From: Subtercola boreus
GTDB taxonomy: Bacteria > Actinomycetota > Actinomycetes > Actinomycetales > Microbacteriaceae
Assembly (NCBI RefSeq): GCF_003399635.1
Contig: NZ_NBXB01000027.1
Span: 1-64,000, forward strand
Reading direction: 5' to 3'
DNA: 64,000 bases
The position numbers were made by a program, and so were the translations under genes. Each line of letters opens with the position of its first letter. The first letter of the stretch is position 1. The notes under the pieces are model-generated. The model saw only the letters and a program-made list of their open reading frames with translations. It was not told the DNA's origin and made no database searches. Positions 15,959 to 25,829 of this stretch are shown here, in pieces.

Positions 15959-17716
15959 TCAGAAGCGGCCCACCCTTTTGGTTCCCGCAGACGTGCCGAT
16001 GGCAGAGGCGACATCCGCCGGCAGGGCGACGGCCCCGGCACCGGCTGCGGCGATGTCGGTCGACATCTGCGACAACGATTTGCTCGACGTCGTCTCCGTG
16101 TTCCTGAAGGCCGAACTCTTCGCCAGCATGCTCGCCGCCGTGTCGAAGCGCTTGATCGTCGAATTGTCACTCCCACCCCACGCCAGCAGCGTCGATTGCG
16201 TCATCGTCGTGCGGTGGTTGAAGAGGTTGCCCGCCACCGTGATCGCCATCGAGTCCGCGGGGATGTGGCTGACCCCGTCGAGCGCCCAGATCTGGAAGAA
16301 CCCGCCGGCCCCGAAGACATTGTTCGCCATGGTGATGTTCTTCGTGATCCACGGCACTGTCGGGTCGGGGATCGCCTGGCGGGGGTCGTGCCCGGCGAAC
16401 GACGCGGTGGCCTGTCGCCGCTGGTCCTGGTAAATCCGGATGCCGAATTTCGAATTGTTGCCGATGGTGTTGTTGTAGATCTTCACGTTGCTTGCATCGA
16501 AGAGCTGCATGCCGAACTGCTGGTTGGACACGTCGTTGTTCGCGATGATCGCGTTGCTCGAGATCTCCATCTGGATGCCCGTGTACTGATTGCCGGACGA
16601 GACATTGTTCGTCACCGTGGCGTTGTAACAGGATTCGTCGAGCCAGATCCCGGAGCCGAAATTGTTGCTGGTGTTGTTGCCGGTGATCGTGATGCCCCGG
16701 GTGCGGGTGATCTTGATGCCGCCGGAGACGGGGGCCGGTTTGAACTGCTCGGAGTTGTTGCCCGTGACCGACGAGTTCTTGATGACCAGAGAGTACGAGG
16801 CGTTCGCCCCGATACCGAGCAGGCCGCTCCGGGTGACGGTGACGTGATCGAGCACGACGTTGTTGTTCTCGACGTTGATGCCGATCATCGCGCTGTCCTG
16901 GACGATCAGCTGGCGCGCGGAGATGTTGATGTTGGCCAGCCGGAGCGCGCTCCGGTTGGCGTAGTCGGTGGCGTACCGGCGAACACCGAAGCCCTGCAGC
17001 ACGCTCCCGGGCGCCATGACATAGATCGCCTGCCCGAGGGTGCTCCCGGCCACCTTGTGGCCGGAGGGGCTGCTGCCGATGGTCAGTTGTTTGGCGGATC
17101 TGTCGACAGAGAAGGTACCGGCTGTGACCTGGGCCGCCGAGCCGACCTGCTTCATCGCGACACCGTCGTAGAAGACCTGGTCGGGGCGGGCCGCCATCGG
17201 GTGGGCGGGATCCACGAACCCGGGGTTGTCGGCCACGCCGTTCATGACATTCGTGGGGGCGAAGGTCCAGTTCGACACCGTCCAGGTCTTGCCCGAGACA
17301 GCGAATCCGGACAGCGCCGACGACCCGTCGAACCACACGACGTCTTTCAGGTAGGGCTGGATGGTGAGGGGTTTGTTCGTCGGGATGACCACCGCCTCGT
17401 GGTAGACCCCGGCTCGGAGCACGATCGTCCCCCCGCTCTTCGCCCGGCTGATGGCCGCCGCCACGGTCTTCAGCGGCGACGAACTTGTTCCGGAATTCGA
17501 ATCCTGGCCGGATGACACCGAGACGAACAACGCCCCCGAGGGCACGGCGTAGCTCAGGGAGCCGAGGGGCGCGGCACCCGCTGCGGACGTCGCCGCCTGC
17601 GCAGCGACGGGGGAACCGGCCAGCAGCCCCACGGTCACCAGGACTGCGGAGAAGAGGGAGAGAACACGCGGCCGGAGGCCGGGATGCGGGGCGACGAGAC
17701 GGCGGGGCTGAGGCAT
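15959..17716 (-). CDS. Secreted right-handed parallel beta-helix protein (585 aa)
   Basis: A Sec-type signal peptide (about residues 1-42, ending AAQAA) precedes a mature protein with a DUF1565-like start (LFVSVSSGQDSNSGTSSSPL, the usual entry to extracellular pectate-lyase-like folds) and NosD/PbH1-type coils. Repeated asparagine ladders (NNNVVLDHV, GITITGNNTSNNFGSGIWLD, YNATVTNNVSSGNQYTGI, NNDVSNQQFGMQLFDASNV) mark the helix from about 230 to 430. Such proteins are commonly lyases, epimerases or hydrolases of acidic polysaccharides. No catalytic residues can be assigned, and a structural role in the matrix is possible. Its place inside the EPS island suggests it acts on the exported polymer. 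Confidence 0.85.
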   Translation of the reverse strand: MPQPRRLVAPHPGLRPRVLSLFSAVLVTVGLLAGSPVAAQAATSAAGAAPLGSLSYAVPSGALFVSVSSGQDSNSGTSSSPLKTVAAAISRAKSGGTIVLRAGVYHEAVVIPTNKPLTIQPYLKDVVWFDGSSALSGFAVSGKTWTVSNWTFAPTNVMNGVADNPGFVDPAHPMAARPDQVFYDGVAMKQVGSAAQVTAGTFSVDRSAKQLTIGSSPSGHKVAGSTLGQAIYVMAPGSVLQGFGVRRYATDYANRSALRLANINISARQLIVQDSAMIGINVENNNVVLDHVTVTRSGLLGIGANASYSLVIKNSSVTGNNSEQFKPAPVSGGIKITRTRGITITGNNTSNNFGSGIWLDESCYNATVTNNVSSGNQYTGIQMEISSNAIIANNDVSNQQFGMQLFDASNVKIYNNTIGNNSKFGIRIYQDQRRQATASFAGHDPRQAIPDPTVPWITKNITMANNVFGAGGFFQIWALDGVSHIPADSMAITVAGNLFNHRTTMTQSTLLAWGGSDNSTIKRFDTAASMLAKSSAFRNTETTSSKSLSQMSTDIAAAGAGAVALPADVASAIGTSAGTKRVGRF

Positions 17717-17854
17717 GTGGCACTCCCGGGAGGTTCGAGTGTCGGCAAAGGGGGAGCTCGGCTGAGCCAGAACCCTATCACCCGTTCGGGGTACACCTGC
17801 TTTGGGGGCGGCCCGGTTGTACTAATATCGCCGCTCCCGGTTTAGGGTGATCGC

Positions 17855-19246
17855 ATGCCGTTGCGTCTCGAGAGTGCCCTGCGCGCTGAAGGTGCAGCCG
17901 GGCATCCGGTGCCCACAGTCGCCGCTCGGCGCGACCCCCGGCGCTGGGTGAGGTGGCTAGCGATCGGTGCTCTGGTGCTGATCGGGGCCCGCATCTCCCT
18001 GCCGCAGGGCATCGAGGTCGGCCACGTCGCTGCGCTCGTACTCCTGCCGGTCTGGCTGCCGGTGGTGCGCCGCTACCGGTGGGGATGGGCGCTGTTCGGC
18101 ACCGGTGTGCTGGCCGCTCTGTCCGGAATCTGGCTGACCTTCTTCAACGCCGGCGACCACAGCACAGACGGATCGCTGTTGACCAGCACGACCGTGCTGC
18201 TGGTCGGGGCCCTGCTCGCGATCGGCGTGGTGCTCTGGGCCAGGCGCGTGCTCCCCGAGTCGAGCGTCACACTCTGGTTCGGCGTCGGGCTTCTGCTGGC
18301 CGTCAACCCGGGCAGCCCGCTGTACCCCTCGAATCCCTGGAAGTTCGGATTCGCCGTACCGGTGGCGATCATCGCCCTGTCGCTGGCCCACAAGTCGGGG
18401 CGGCGTTGGCTGCAGCTCCTCGTTCTCGGAGCCCTGACAGTGGCCTCGGGACTGAACGATTCACGGTCGGCCTTCGCGATCCTGCTGCTTGCCGCGATCA
18501 TCGTCGCCTTCCAGGTCATTCCGAAGGGGAAGAACAGGTCGCTCTCGGCGGCGCGGATGGTGCTCGGGCTCGGCGGACTCACGGCGGTGATCTACAACCT
18601 CGGGCAGGCGCTGATACTCGACGGCTACCTGGGCGCCTCCACCCAGGCGCGAACACTGCAGCAGGTCGAGACGTCGGGATCGCTGATCCTCGGCGGTCGC
18701 CCGGAGCTGGCAGCCACCTGGGCGCTGTTCCGGCACCAGTGGTGGGGGTTCGGTTCGGGCACCGTGCCGAGTGTCACCGACATCACCGCGGCCAAGACCG
18801 GCATGGCCGCCATCAACTACGCGCCAGACAACGGCTATGTCGAGGTGTACCTCTTCGGTGGGCACTACGAACTGCACTCGATCGCGGGTGACTTCTTCGC
18901 GCACTTCGGCCTGCCCGGGCTGCTGTTCCTCGTGGTGGTCGTGATCGCCGCCGTGTGGGGCATCGCCATCAGGATCGCCGACCGCACCGCCACGGGTGTG
19001 ATCGTGTTCGCGACGGCCACGAGCCTGTGGGGTGTCGGATTCAGCCCGTTCTACAGCGCTGAGCCTCTGTTCGTGCTGATGCTCGGGATGCTCGCCATCC
19101 CCCTCGCGGCCCGCCCCACCGAGAACGCCCCGCACAGTGCCCTACGCCGAGCCCCGCTCAGTGCGCGGCTCGGTGCCCCGCCCCGGGCACCGGTGCCGGT
19201 CGTCACCCCCGATCCCCTTCCCCCGAGAGGCCCCCGTGCCCGCTGA
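17855..19246 (+). CDS. O-antigen ligase/polymerase-like membrane protein, Wzy candidate (463 aa)
   Basis: A polytopic protein with about 10-12 hydrophobic helices and a long extracellular loop (about 265-345) containing GGRPELAATWALFRHQWWGF, the Wzy_C/WaaL-type loop with conserved Arg and His. It should polymerise repeat units on undecaprenyl diphosphate at the outer membrane face. AGGGTGA lies 5-6 nt before ATG 17855. A TAATAT at 17823-17828 could be a -10, but the -35 is weak. A Pro/Arg/Ala-rich cytosolic tail follows the last helix (after ~425) and overlaps the start of the next gene by 11 nt. Ligase against polymerase cannot be decided from sequence. Confidence 0.8.
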   Translation: MPLRLESALRAEGAAGHPVPTVAARRDPRRWVRWLAIGALVLIGARISLPQGIEVGHVAALVLLPVWLPVVRRYRWGWALFGTGVLAALSGIWLTFFNAGDHSTDGSLLTSTTVLLVGALLAIGVVLWARRVLPESSVTLWFGVGLLLAVNPGSPLYPSNPWKFGFAVPVAIIALSLAHKSGRRWLQLLVLGALTVASGLNDSRSAFAILLLAAIIVAFQVIPKGKNRSLSAARMVLGLGGLTAVIYNLGQALILDGYLGASTQARTLQQVETSGSLILGGRPELAATWALFRHQWWGFGSGTVPSVTDITAAKTGMAAINYAPDNGYVEVYLFGGHYELHSIAGDFFAHFGLPGLLFLVVVVIAAVWGIAIRIADRTATGVIVFATATSLWGVGFSPFYSAEPLFVLMLGMLAIPLAARPTENAPHSALRRAPLSARLGAPPRAPVPVVTPDPLPPRGPRAR

Positions 19247-19925
19247 CTCATCCCCCACCCGCGGCACGCCGGCCTCTTCGACGCCGACGAGACAGAAGCC
19301 GAGCCGCTCGCTGGTCATCGGAATCGTCATGGCGATCGTCGTGGCCGTCGTGATCGTCATCGCCGTGGTGGTGGCGAGCCTCGGTTCGGCCGCGTCGTCG
19401 TCGGGCAGCGCGCCCGATGCGAACTCCCAGGGCGTGGATGCGGGCGGCACGCCGCTTCCTGTTGACGGCGCAGGTGCTCCTTCGGTGGCGGGACCCACCA
19501 CCGACCCTCGAGATCCGGCGCAACCGGTCGAACAGGCCCCTGTTCCCCTCGACTCCCCCGCCGCGGTCGCCGACGGGCTCTCGGTGAGCATCTCGGAGAT
19601 CACCTCCGTCGACGGCGTGGCGAGCGGTGTGGGCGAGATCGGCGGACCGTCGCTGAAGTTCACGGTGACGGCAACGAACTCGGGCACGGCCGCCGTATCG
19701 CTCCAGACCGCCGTCGTCGACCTGTCGTACGGCGCGAGCCAGACACCGTCGAACGAACTGGTGAGTGCGAGCATCCCGCTCCCCGCCGAGGTCGGCGCGG
19801 GCCAGGCGGTCACCGGCAGCTATGTCTTCGTCGTACCCGCTGAGGAGCGCGACGCAGTGCGAATCACCCTCGACTACCGGGCAGGAAGCCCCGTCGCGGT
19901 GTTCGAGGGCGCTGCCCCGAGATAG
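19236..19925 (+). CDS. Membrane-anchored extracellular Ig-like protein (229 aa)
   Basis: GTG 19236 (GAGAGG upstream) lies inside the end of the Wzy-like gene. A Ser/Thr/Pro-rich cytosolic stretch precedes one TM helix (about 25-50, VIGIVMAIVVAVVIVIAVVV). A disordered Ala/Pro linker leads to a beta-sandwich domain at about 105-229 (LSVSISEITSVDGVASGVGE, LKFTVTATNSG, YVFVVPAEERDAVRITLDYR). The domain resembles DUF4352-type telokin-like lipoprotein domains. Co-translation with the polymerase suggests a role in polymer assembly or surface attachment; that is inference. Confidence 0.7.
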   Translation: MPADSSPTRGTPASSTPTRQKPSRSLVIGIVMAIVVAVVIVIAVVVASLGSAASSSGSAPDANSQGVDAGGTPLPVDGAGAPSVAGPTTDPRDPAQPVEQAPVPLDSPAAVADGLSVSISEITSVDGVASGVGEIGGPSLKFTVTATNSGTAAVSLQTAVVDLSYGASQTPSNELVSASIPLPAEVGAGQAVTGSYVFVVPAEERDAVRITLDYRAGSPVAVFEGAAPR

Positions 19926-20020
19926 TCCCGTTCTGGGGGGAGATTAAAGGTTCCTGCCTGCCCTACATTCGAATCATCCGCGAAACCGAATTTTCGCGCA
20001 CTATCGAATGAGGCACTCCT

Positions 20021-23000
20021 ATGCCATTGGCGCCCCTGCGCCGGTCGATGGTCGTCCTAGCGACCGTCGTTGCCGTTGCACTGACCTCTCTGACCGCTGT
20101 GCAGTCCGCGCAGGCGGACACTGCCCCCACCGACCCGACCGCGGCGACCTCGCCGCCGACGGTGTCGGCGGACGCGCTCCCCACCCCCCAGATCAACGGG
20201 GTGGTGTGGTCGCAGACCATCATCGGCAACACCGTCTTCGTGGGGGGCAACTTCACCACGGCGCAGCCGGCCGGGGCTGCAGCGGGGGTGAACACCGTCT
20301 CCCGCACGTACCTGCTGTCGTACAACCTCACGACCGGCGTGCTGAACACCGGGTTCGCGCCTGTGCTGAACGGGCAGGTCAAGGCTGTCACGGGCTCCCC
20401 TGACGGCACTCGCCTGTACGTCGGAGGTGCCTTCACCACCGTCAACGGCGTGAACCGCTATCGCGTGACGGCCCTGGATCCGTCGACCGGTGCTGTGGTC
20501 ACGTCCTGGGCGCCCGGCACGAACTCCACCGTCAGCGCGATCGTGGCCACGCCGACCGCGGTGTACCTCGGTGGCACGTTCTCGAGCATCGGCAAGGATG
20601 TGCGCAACAAGGTCGGTGCCGTGACGGCCTCGAACGGCACCAACCTGGCGTGGGACCCGAACGCCGCCGGCGGCGATGTCACCGCCCTCACCATCTCCCC
20701 CGACCGCACGAAGGTCGTCGTGGGCGGCAGCTTCACCTCCCTCGGCGGATACACCAACCCCGGTTACGGTCTCGCCTCGACAGACGCTGTCACGGGACAG
20801 ATCATCGGCGCGTTCGCGGTGAACAACCTGATCCGGAACGGCGGCACGCAGGCATCCATCACCAGCCTCACCTCCGACAGCGACAGCTTCTACGGTTCGG
20901 GCTACGTGTTCGGCCAGGGCGGCAACCTCGAGGGATCGTTCCGGGCCGACTGGGCCACGGGCAACATCGTCTGGGTCGAGGACTGCCATGGTGACACCTA
21001 TTCGGCAGCCTCCACCGGCACGGCTCTCTACATCGCCGGTCACCCGCACTACTGCGGAAACATCGCCGGCTTCCAGCAGACGCCGCAGCCGTGGGTCTTC
21101 CACCGTGCGCTCGCGTTCAGCAAGTCGGCCACGCAGACGATCACGAACGATCCGCTCGGCTACTACAACTTCGCCGGCAACCCGGCACCGACCCTGCTGA
21201 ACTGGTACCCCGACTTCAACACCGGTACCTTCACCGGCCAGAGCCAGGGCCCGTGGAGCGTCGCGACGAACAGTCAGTACGTGGTCTACGGCGGCGAGTT
21301 CACTCAGGTGAACGGCAAGCGCCAGCAGGGCCTCACCCGGTTCGCGGTGCGTTCCATCGCTCCGAACACCCAGGGACCGCTCAACTCTGGTTCCGCGTTC
21401 AAGCCCTCCGTCATCTCGCTCGCCGCCGGCACTGCCCGCGTGAGCTTCACGGCGAACTCCGACCGCGACAACGAGAACCTGACCTACGCGGTCTACCGCA
21501 ACGGCAACCTCAACACGCCGGTGTACACCACGGCCGCAGCTTCCTCTGTCTGGAAGACGCCGAACCTCGGCTTCACCGACACCGGGCTGACACCGGGCGC
21601 CTCCTACAGCTACCGCGTGAGGGCGACGGATCCGCTCGGCAACACGGTGATCGGCGACAGCGTGAGCGTCACCGTGACGGCCGCGAGCCCGAGCCCCTAC
21701 ACTTCGGCGGTGCAGAACGACACCCCGGCGAGCTTCTGGAGGCTCGGCGAGGCCAGCGGCACCAGCGTCTACGACTGGGCGGGATTCGGCGACCAGGTGG
21801 CAGGCGCGGGTGTGACCCGCGGGGCAGCCGGCGCGATCGGAGGCGACTCGAACACGGCGTCGACCTTCTCGGGAGACGGCACCGGCTTCTCGTCGACCCA
21901 GACCCCGGTCGCCGGCCCGCAGACGTTCTCTCTCGAGACGTGGTTCAAGACGACCACGACCGCGGGTGGCAAGATCGTCGGCTTCGGCAACTCGAGCACG
22001 GGAACGTCGTCGAGTTACGACCGCCACATCTACATGACCACGGACGGCAAGATCAACTTCGGTGTCTACAACGGCAACTCTCAGGTGCTGCAGTCGGCCG
22101 CTGCGCTGAACGACGGCCAGTGGCACCAGGTGGTGGGCACCCTCAGCTCCACCGGCATGCAGCTGTTCGTCGACGGCGTGCGCGTCGGAACACGCAGCGA
22201 CACCACGTCGGCGCAGCCCTACGATGGCTTCTGGCGGATCGGCGGCGACTCCTCCTGGAGCGGCTCGAACTTCTTCGCCGGCGACATCGACGATGTGGCT
22301 GTCTACAACCAGGTGCTGAACAAGCAGCAGGTCGACGCGCACTTCGTGGCCTCCGGTCGCACCTCGCGACTGCCTCAGCCGCCGGCCGACAACTACGGCA
22401 ACCGCGTCTACAACGACGCGCCGAGTGTGTACTGGCGTCTGAACGACGCGAGTGGCGCGGTCGCGGCCGATTCGAGCCAGGGCCTCGATCCCGGCGTGAT
22501 CTCGGGCGGCGTGACGACCGGTGCGGCGGGAGCCCTCGCAGGCAACCCCGACAAGGCGTTCTCGTTCGATGGCCAGAGCGGAGTCGTGGCCACCTCGGCA
22601 CAGATCGCGAACCCGCAGACCTACTCGATCGAGGCGTGGTTCAACACCACCACGACCGTCGGCGGCAAGATCATCGGCTTCGGCAGCAACCAGTCGGGAA
22701 CGTCGAGCAGCTACGACAGGCACATCTACCTGCAGGACAACGGGCAACTGGTCTTCGGCACCTACACGGGCCAACTGAACACGATCACGACGCCGGGCTC
22801 CTACAACGACGGCATCTGGCACCAGGTGACGGCATCCCAGTCGTCCGACGGCCTGAAGCTCTACGTCGACGGGCAGTTGATCGGCACGAACCCGCAGACG
22901 CAGGCGCAGGCCTACGACGGATACTGGCGGATCGGCGGTGACAACACCTGGGGTTCCTCGAGCCCGTTCCTGAACGGCCGGATCGACGAGGCCGCGGTGT

Positions 23001-24748
23001 ACGACAATGCGCTCAGCGCGGCGACGGTCGCCCAGCACTACTCCCTCGGCACCACCGGCGCCGTGAACCAGGCTCCGACGGCATCGTTCAGCCAGGCGAC
23101 GGCAGACCTTGCCGCCACCTTCGACGGGACCGGATCCGCCGACCCCGACGGAACAGTCGCCTCCTACGCCTGGGACTTCGGCGACGGCCAGACCGCAACC
23201 GGGGCGACCACATCGCACACCTACGCTGCGGCGGGCACCTACACGGTGTCGCTCACGGTCACCGACAACAAGGGTGCGACCGGTGTCTTCACCAACGCCG
23301 TGACGGTGACAGCCCCACGGGTGAACGTGGCCCCGACGGCCTCGTTCACCAGCTCGGTCACGAACCTCGCCCTGACGGTGGACGGAACGGGATCGGCTGA
23401 CTCCGACGGAACACTCACCTCGTACGCCTGGGCGTTCGGTGACGGATCCACGGCCACGGGTTCGAACCCGCCCGTGCACACCTACGCCGCCGCCGGTACG
23501 TACACGGTGAAGCTCACGGTGACCGACAACGACGCCGCGACCGGGGTCTCGCAGACCACGGTGACCGCTGTCGCGGCCCCGCCGCCGAACGTTCCGCCGA
23601 CCGCCTCGTTCGCCGCGACGCCGACGAACCTGAGTGTGGCCTTCGACGCCTCCGGCTCGGCCGACAGCGACGGCACCATCGCGTCGTACGCGTGGACCTT
23701 CGGAGACGGCCAGACCGCAACCGGGCAGACTCCGACGCACGTGTACGCCTCGGCGGGCACGTACTCGGTGAAACTCACGGTCACCGACAACAAGGGCGCG
23801 ACGGGCGTCACCACCGGTTCCGTGATGGTCACGGCTCCGTCGCCCGCCAATGTTCCGCCGGTCGCCGCGATCGACTCCACGGTCTCGAATCTCACCGCGA
23901 ACTTCAGCGGTGCGGCATCCACCGACTCCGACGGCACCATCGCGTCCTACGCGTGGACCTTCGGCGATGGCCAGACCGGCACGGGCAAGACGGTGTCGCA
24001 CGGCTACGGCGCGGCGGGCACCTACACAGCGACGCTGGTCGTCACCGACAACTCCGGTGCCACGGCCACGGCCACGCAGTCCGTCACGGTCACGAACCCG
24101 CCGGCCATGCCGTTCGCGCTCGACTCCTTCACCCGCACCGTGGCGAACGGGTTCGGCACGGCCGACGTCGGAGGCGCCTGGACCAAGTTCGGTACAGCAT
24201 CCGACCTCGCCGTGAACAACGGCAGCGCGGTGTTCCGGCTCGGAGCGGCCGGCTCGCAGACGGGTGCCTACCTGAACAGCGTCTCGCAGGCCGACACCGA
24301 CTTGCGGGTGCAGTTCAGTCTCGACAAGATCGGCACCGGCGGCGGGACCTACCTGTACGCCGTCGGTCGCAAGACCGCGACGAACAACGAGTACCGCGCG
24401 GCGATCCGCCTGAAGAACAATGGCACGGCTGCCGTCTCGCTGACAGCACTCCAGGGTTCCGCGACGGCGACCACGCTGGCGAGCGAGGTGGTCGTGCCCG
24501 GCAGCATCGTGGCCGGCACCAAGCTGAGCCTCCGCCTGCAGGTGACCGGCACGAGCCCCACCACCATCAAGGCGAGAGTCTGGCCGGCCGGCACGACCGA
24601 ACCGACGGCATGGACCGTGCAGGCGACCGACGGCTATGCCGGGCTCCAGGGTCCGGGTGCCATCGGCCTGCTGAGCTACGTCTCCGGCACCGCGACCAAT
24701 GCTCCGCAACAGGTCACCGTGCAGGAGCTGAGTGCCTTCAAACCGTGA
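20021..24748 (+). CDS. Giant secreted PKD/LamG multidomain protein (1575 aa)
   Basis: A signal peptide (1-32, ending AQA) is followed by a region of delta-60/beta-propeller-like repeats (about 45-440: VFVGGNFTT, LYVGGAFTTVNG, VYLGGTFSSIG, VVVGGSFTSLGG). Then come an FN3-like domain (about 465-555), two LamG-type concanavalin-like domains (about 562-785 and 790-1010), four PKD domains of about 87 residues each (starting near 1016, 1102, 1190 and 1276) and a C-terminal jelly-roll-like domain (1366-1575). GAGG lies 7 nt before the ATG. There is no LPXTG or C-terminal TM helix, so it is released or non-covalently bound. It is probably a matrix-binding or adhesive protein co-produced with the EPS, since the next glycosyltransferase starts 11 nt downstream. 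No catalytic site is visible. Confidence 0.88.
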   Translation: MPLAPLRRSMVVLATVVAVALTSLTAVQSAQADTAPTDPTAATSPPTVSADALPTPQINGVVWSQTIIGNTVFVGGNFTTAQPAGAAAGVNTVSRTYLLSYNLTTGVLNTGFAPVLNGQVKAVTGSPDGTRLYVGGAFTTVNGVNRYRVTALDPSTGAVVTSWAPGTNSTVSAIVATPTAVYLGGTFSSIGKDVRNKVGAVTASNGTNLAWDPNAAGGDVTALTISPDRTKVVVGGSFTSLGGYTNPGYGLASTDAVTGQIIGAFAVNNLIRNGGTQASITSLTSDSDSFYGSGYVFGQGGNLEGSFRADWATGNIVWVEDCHGDTYSAASTGTALYIAGHPHYCGNIAGFQQTPQPWVFHRALAFSKSATQTITNDPLGYYNFAGNPAPTLLNWYPDFNTGTFTGQSQGPWSVATNSQYVVYGGEFTQVNGKRQQGLTRFAVRSIAPNTQGPLNSGSAFKPSVISLAAGTARVSFTANSDRDNENLTYAVYRNGNLNTPVYTTAAASSVWKTPNLGFTDTGLTPGASYSYRVRATDPLGNTVIGDSVSVTVTAASPSPYTSAVQNDTPASFWRLGEASGTSVYDWAGFGDQVAGAGVTRGAAGAIGGDSNTASTFSGDGTGFSSTQTPVAGPQTFSLETWFKTTTTAGGKIVGFGNSSTGTSSSYDRHIYMTTDGKINFGVYNGNSQVLQSAAALNDGQWHQVVGTLSSTGMQLFVDGVRVGTRSDTTSAQPYDGFWRIGGDSSWSGSNFFAGDIDDVAVYNQVLNKQQVDAHFVASGRTSRLPQPPADNYGNRVYNDAPSVYWRLNDASGAVAADSSQGLDPGVISGGVTTGAAGALAGNPDKAFSFDGQSGVVATSAQIANPQTYSIEAWFNTTTTVGGKIIGFGSNQSGTSSSYDRHIYLQDNGQLVFGTYTGQLNTITTPGSYNDGIWHQVTASQSSDGLKLYVDGQLIGTNPQTQAQAYDGYWRIGGDNTWGSSSPFLNGRIDEAAVYDNALSAATVAQHYSLGTTGAVNQAPTASFSQATADLAATFDGTGSADPDGTVASYAWDFGDGQTATGATTSHTYAAAGTYTVSLTVTDNKGATGVFTNAVTVTAPRVNVAPTASFTSSVTNLALTVDGTGSADSDGTLTSYAWAFGDGSTATGSNPPVHTYAAAGTYTVKLTVTDNDAATGVSQTTVTAVAAPPPNVPPTASFAATPTNLSVAFDASGSADSDGTIASYAWTFGDGQTATGQTPTHVYASAGTYSVKLTVTDNKGATGVTTGSVMVTAPSPANVPPVAAIDSTVSNLTANFSGAASTDSDGTIASYAWTFGDGQTGTGKTVSHGYGAAGTYTATLVVTDNSGATATATQSVTVTNPPAMPFALDSFTRTVANGFGTADVGGAWTKFGTASDLAVNNGSAVFRLGAAGSQTGAYLNSVSQADTDLRVQFSLDKIGTGGGTYLYAVGRKTATNNEYRAAIRLKNNGTAAVSLTALQGSATATTLASEVVVPGSIVAGTKLSLRLQVTGTSPTTIKARVWPAGTTEPTAWTVQATDGYAGLQGPGAIGLLSYVSGTATNAPQQVTVQELSAFKP

Positions 24749-24758
24749 GGCGCGCCAC

Positions 24759-25790
24759 ATGAAGAACAGTTTCATCGTGCAGCAGTCGTTCCCCGTCCCC
24801 CGCCCGACCACGAATCCGTACCTGGTGATGCTCGCCCAGAGCATCGACTCCATCGCTGGAGTCAGCGTTCGGAACTTCTCGTGGCGGGGGGCGCTGCTCG
24901 GCCGCTACGACGTCTTCCACGTGCACTGGCCGGAGATCCTGGTCGCCGGCCACAGTCCGCTGAAGGCCCTGGTGCGCCAGGGCCTCACCGCCCTGCTGCT
25001 GCTGAGGCTCCGGATGACGCGCACGCCCATTGTGCGAACCCTGCACAACCTCGAGCTGCCCTCCGGCATCTCGAGGCGGGAGAGGGCACTCCTGGGCCAG
25101 TTCGAACGCCAGACGACGCTGTGGATCCGGTTGAACCCGGAGACTCCGGTGCGGGATGACCGGCAGTACGCCCTCATCCCGCACGGCCACTACCGGGACT
25201 GGTTCGAGCACTACCCCGTGGCCGAACCCGAACCCGGCCGGATCGCCTACTTCGGCCTGATCCGGCGGTACAAGGGCGTCGACGCGCTCATTGACGCCTT
25301 CCGGGCGCTGCCGGGCGATGTCACGCTCCAGGTGTCCGGCCGACCCTCGACGCCGGAACTCGCCGACGACCTCCGCAGCCGCGCTGCCGGTGACGATCGG
25401 ATCAGTCTCACTCTGCAGTTCCTCGACGACGCCGAGTTGGTGCAGACGGTCAGCCGCGCGAGTCTCGTGGTGCTCCCCTACACCGAGATGCACAACTCCG
25501 GCGGGGCGCTGACGGCTCTCTCGCTGAACCGGCCGGTGCTCCTGCCGGCCAACCCGGTGAACCAACGCCTCGCCGCGGAGGTCGGCTACGGCTGGGTCCA
25601 CCAGTACACCGGGGAACTCACGGCGACGGTGTTGGCCGAGACGCTTCGCGAGATCGAGAACCACCACCCCGTCGAGCCGCCTCGGCTCGGTGCTCGCGAC
25701 TGGCGTGACGCGGGGCACCGGCACTTCTCCGCGTACCTGTCGGCCAGCCAGGCCGTCACGCGCCACCAGCTCGAACACGCGGGGGGCTGA
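24759..25790 (+). CDS. Glycosyltransferase, GT4-like (343 aa)
   Basis: A GT-B-fold enzyme. The N-terminal domain has YDVFHVHWPEIL and RTPIVRTLHNLELP; the C-terminal Rossmann domain has RIAYFGLIRRYKGVDALIDA and VVLPYTEMHNSGGALTALSL, the acceptor/nucleotide-binding motifs of GT4 and related families. The ATG at 24759 has GTGAGG (24745-24750) overlapping the preceding stop, so it is coupled to the PKD/LamG gene. It adds a sugar to the lipid-linked EPS repeat on the cytosolic face. Donor and acceptor are unknown; the short HVHWPE motif is shared with GumK/GumI-like mannosyl- and glucuronosyltransferases. Confidence 0.8.
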   Translation: MKNSFIVQQSFPVPRPTTNPYLVMLAQSIDSIAGVSVRNFSWRGALLGRYDVFHVHWPEILVAGHSPLKALVRQGLTALLLLRLRMTRTPIVRTLHNLELPSGISRRERALLGQFERQTTLWIRLNPETPVRDDRQYALIPHGHYRDWFEHYPVAEPEPGRIAYFGLIRRYKGVDALIDAFRALPGDVTLQVSGRPSTPELADDLRSRAAGDDRISLTLQFLDDAELVQTVSRASLVVLPYTEMHNSGGALTALSLNRPVLLPANPVNQRLAAEVGYGWVHQYTGELTATVLAETLREIENHHPVEPPRLGARDWRDAGHRHFSAYLSASQAVTRHQLEHAGG

Positions 25791-25829
25791 CGGATGCCCT
25801 GTTCAGGTGATTCCCGCGCCGACCCCCGG

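Noticed and set aside
23066-24105. PKD-domain DNA repeats as a CRISPR-like or satellite array
   Set aside because: The ~260-bp period is in frame and diverged as expected of coding domain repeats.
20057-24853. A 1598-codon minus-strand open frame opposite the PKD/LamG gene
   Set aside because: It mirrors the codon bias of the true gene on plus (GC-rich third positions), has no domain, no signal peptide and Arg/Gly/Val-rich composition. The plus frame has clear PKD and LamG domains.
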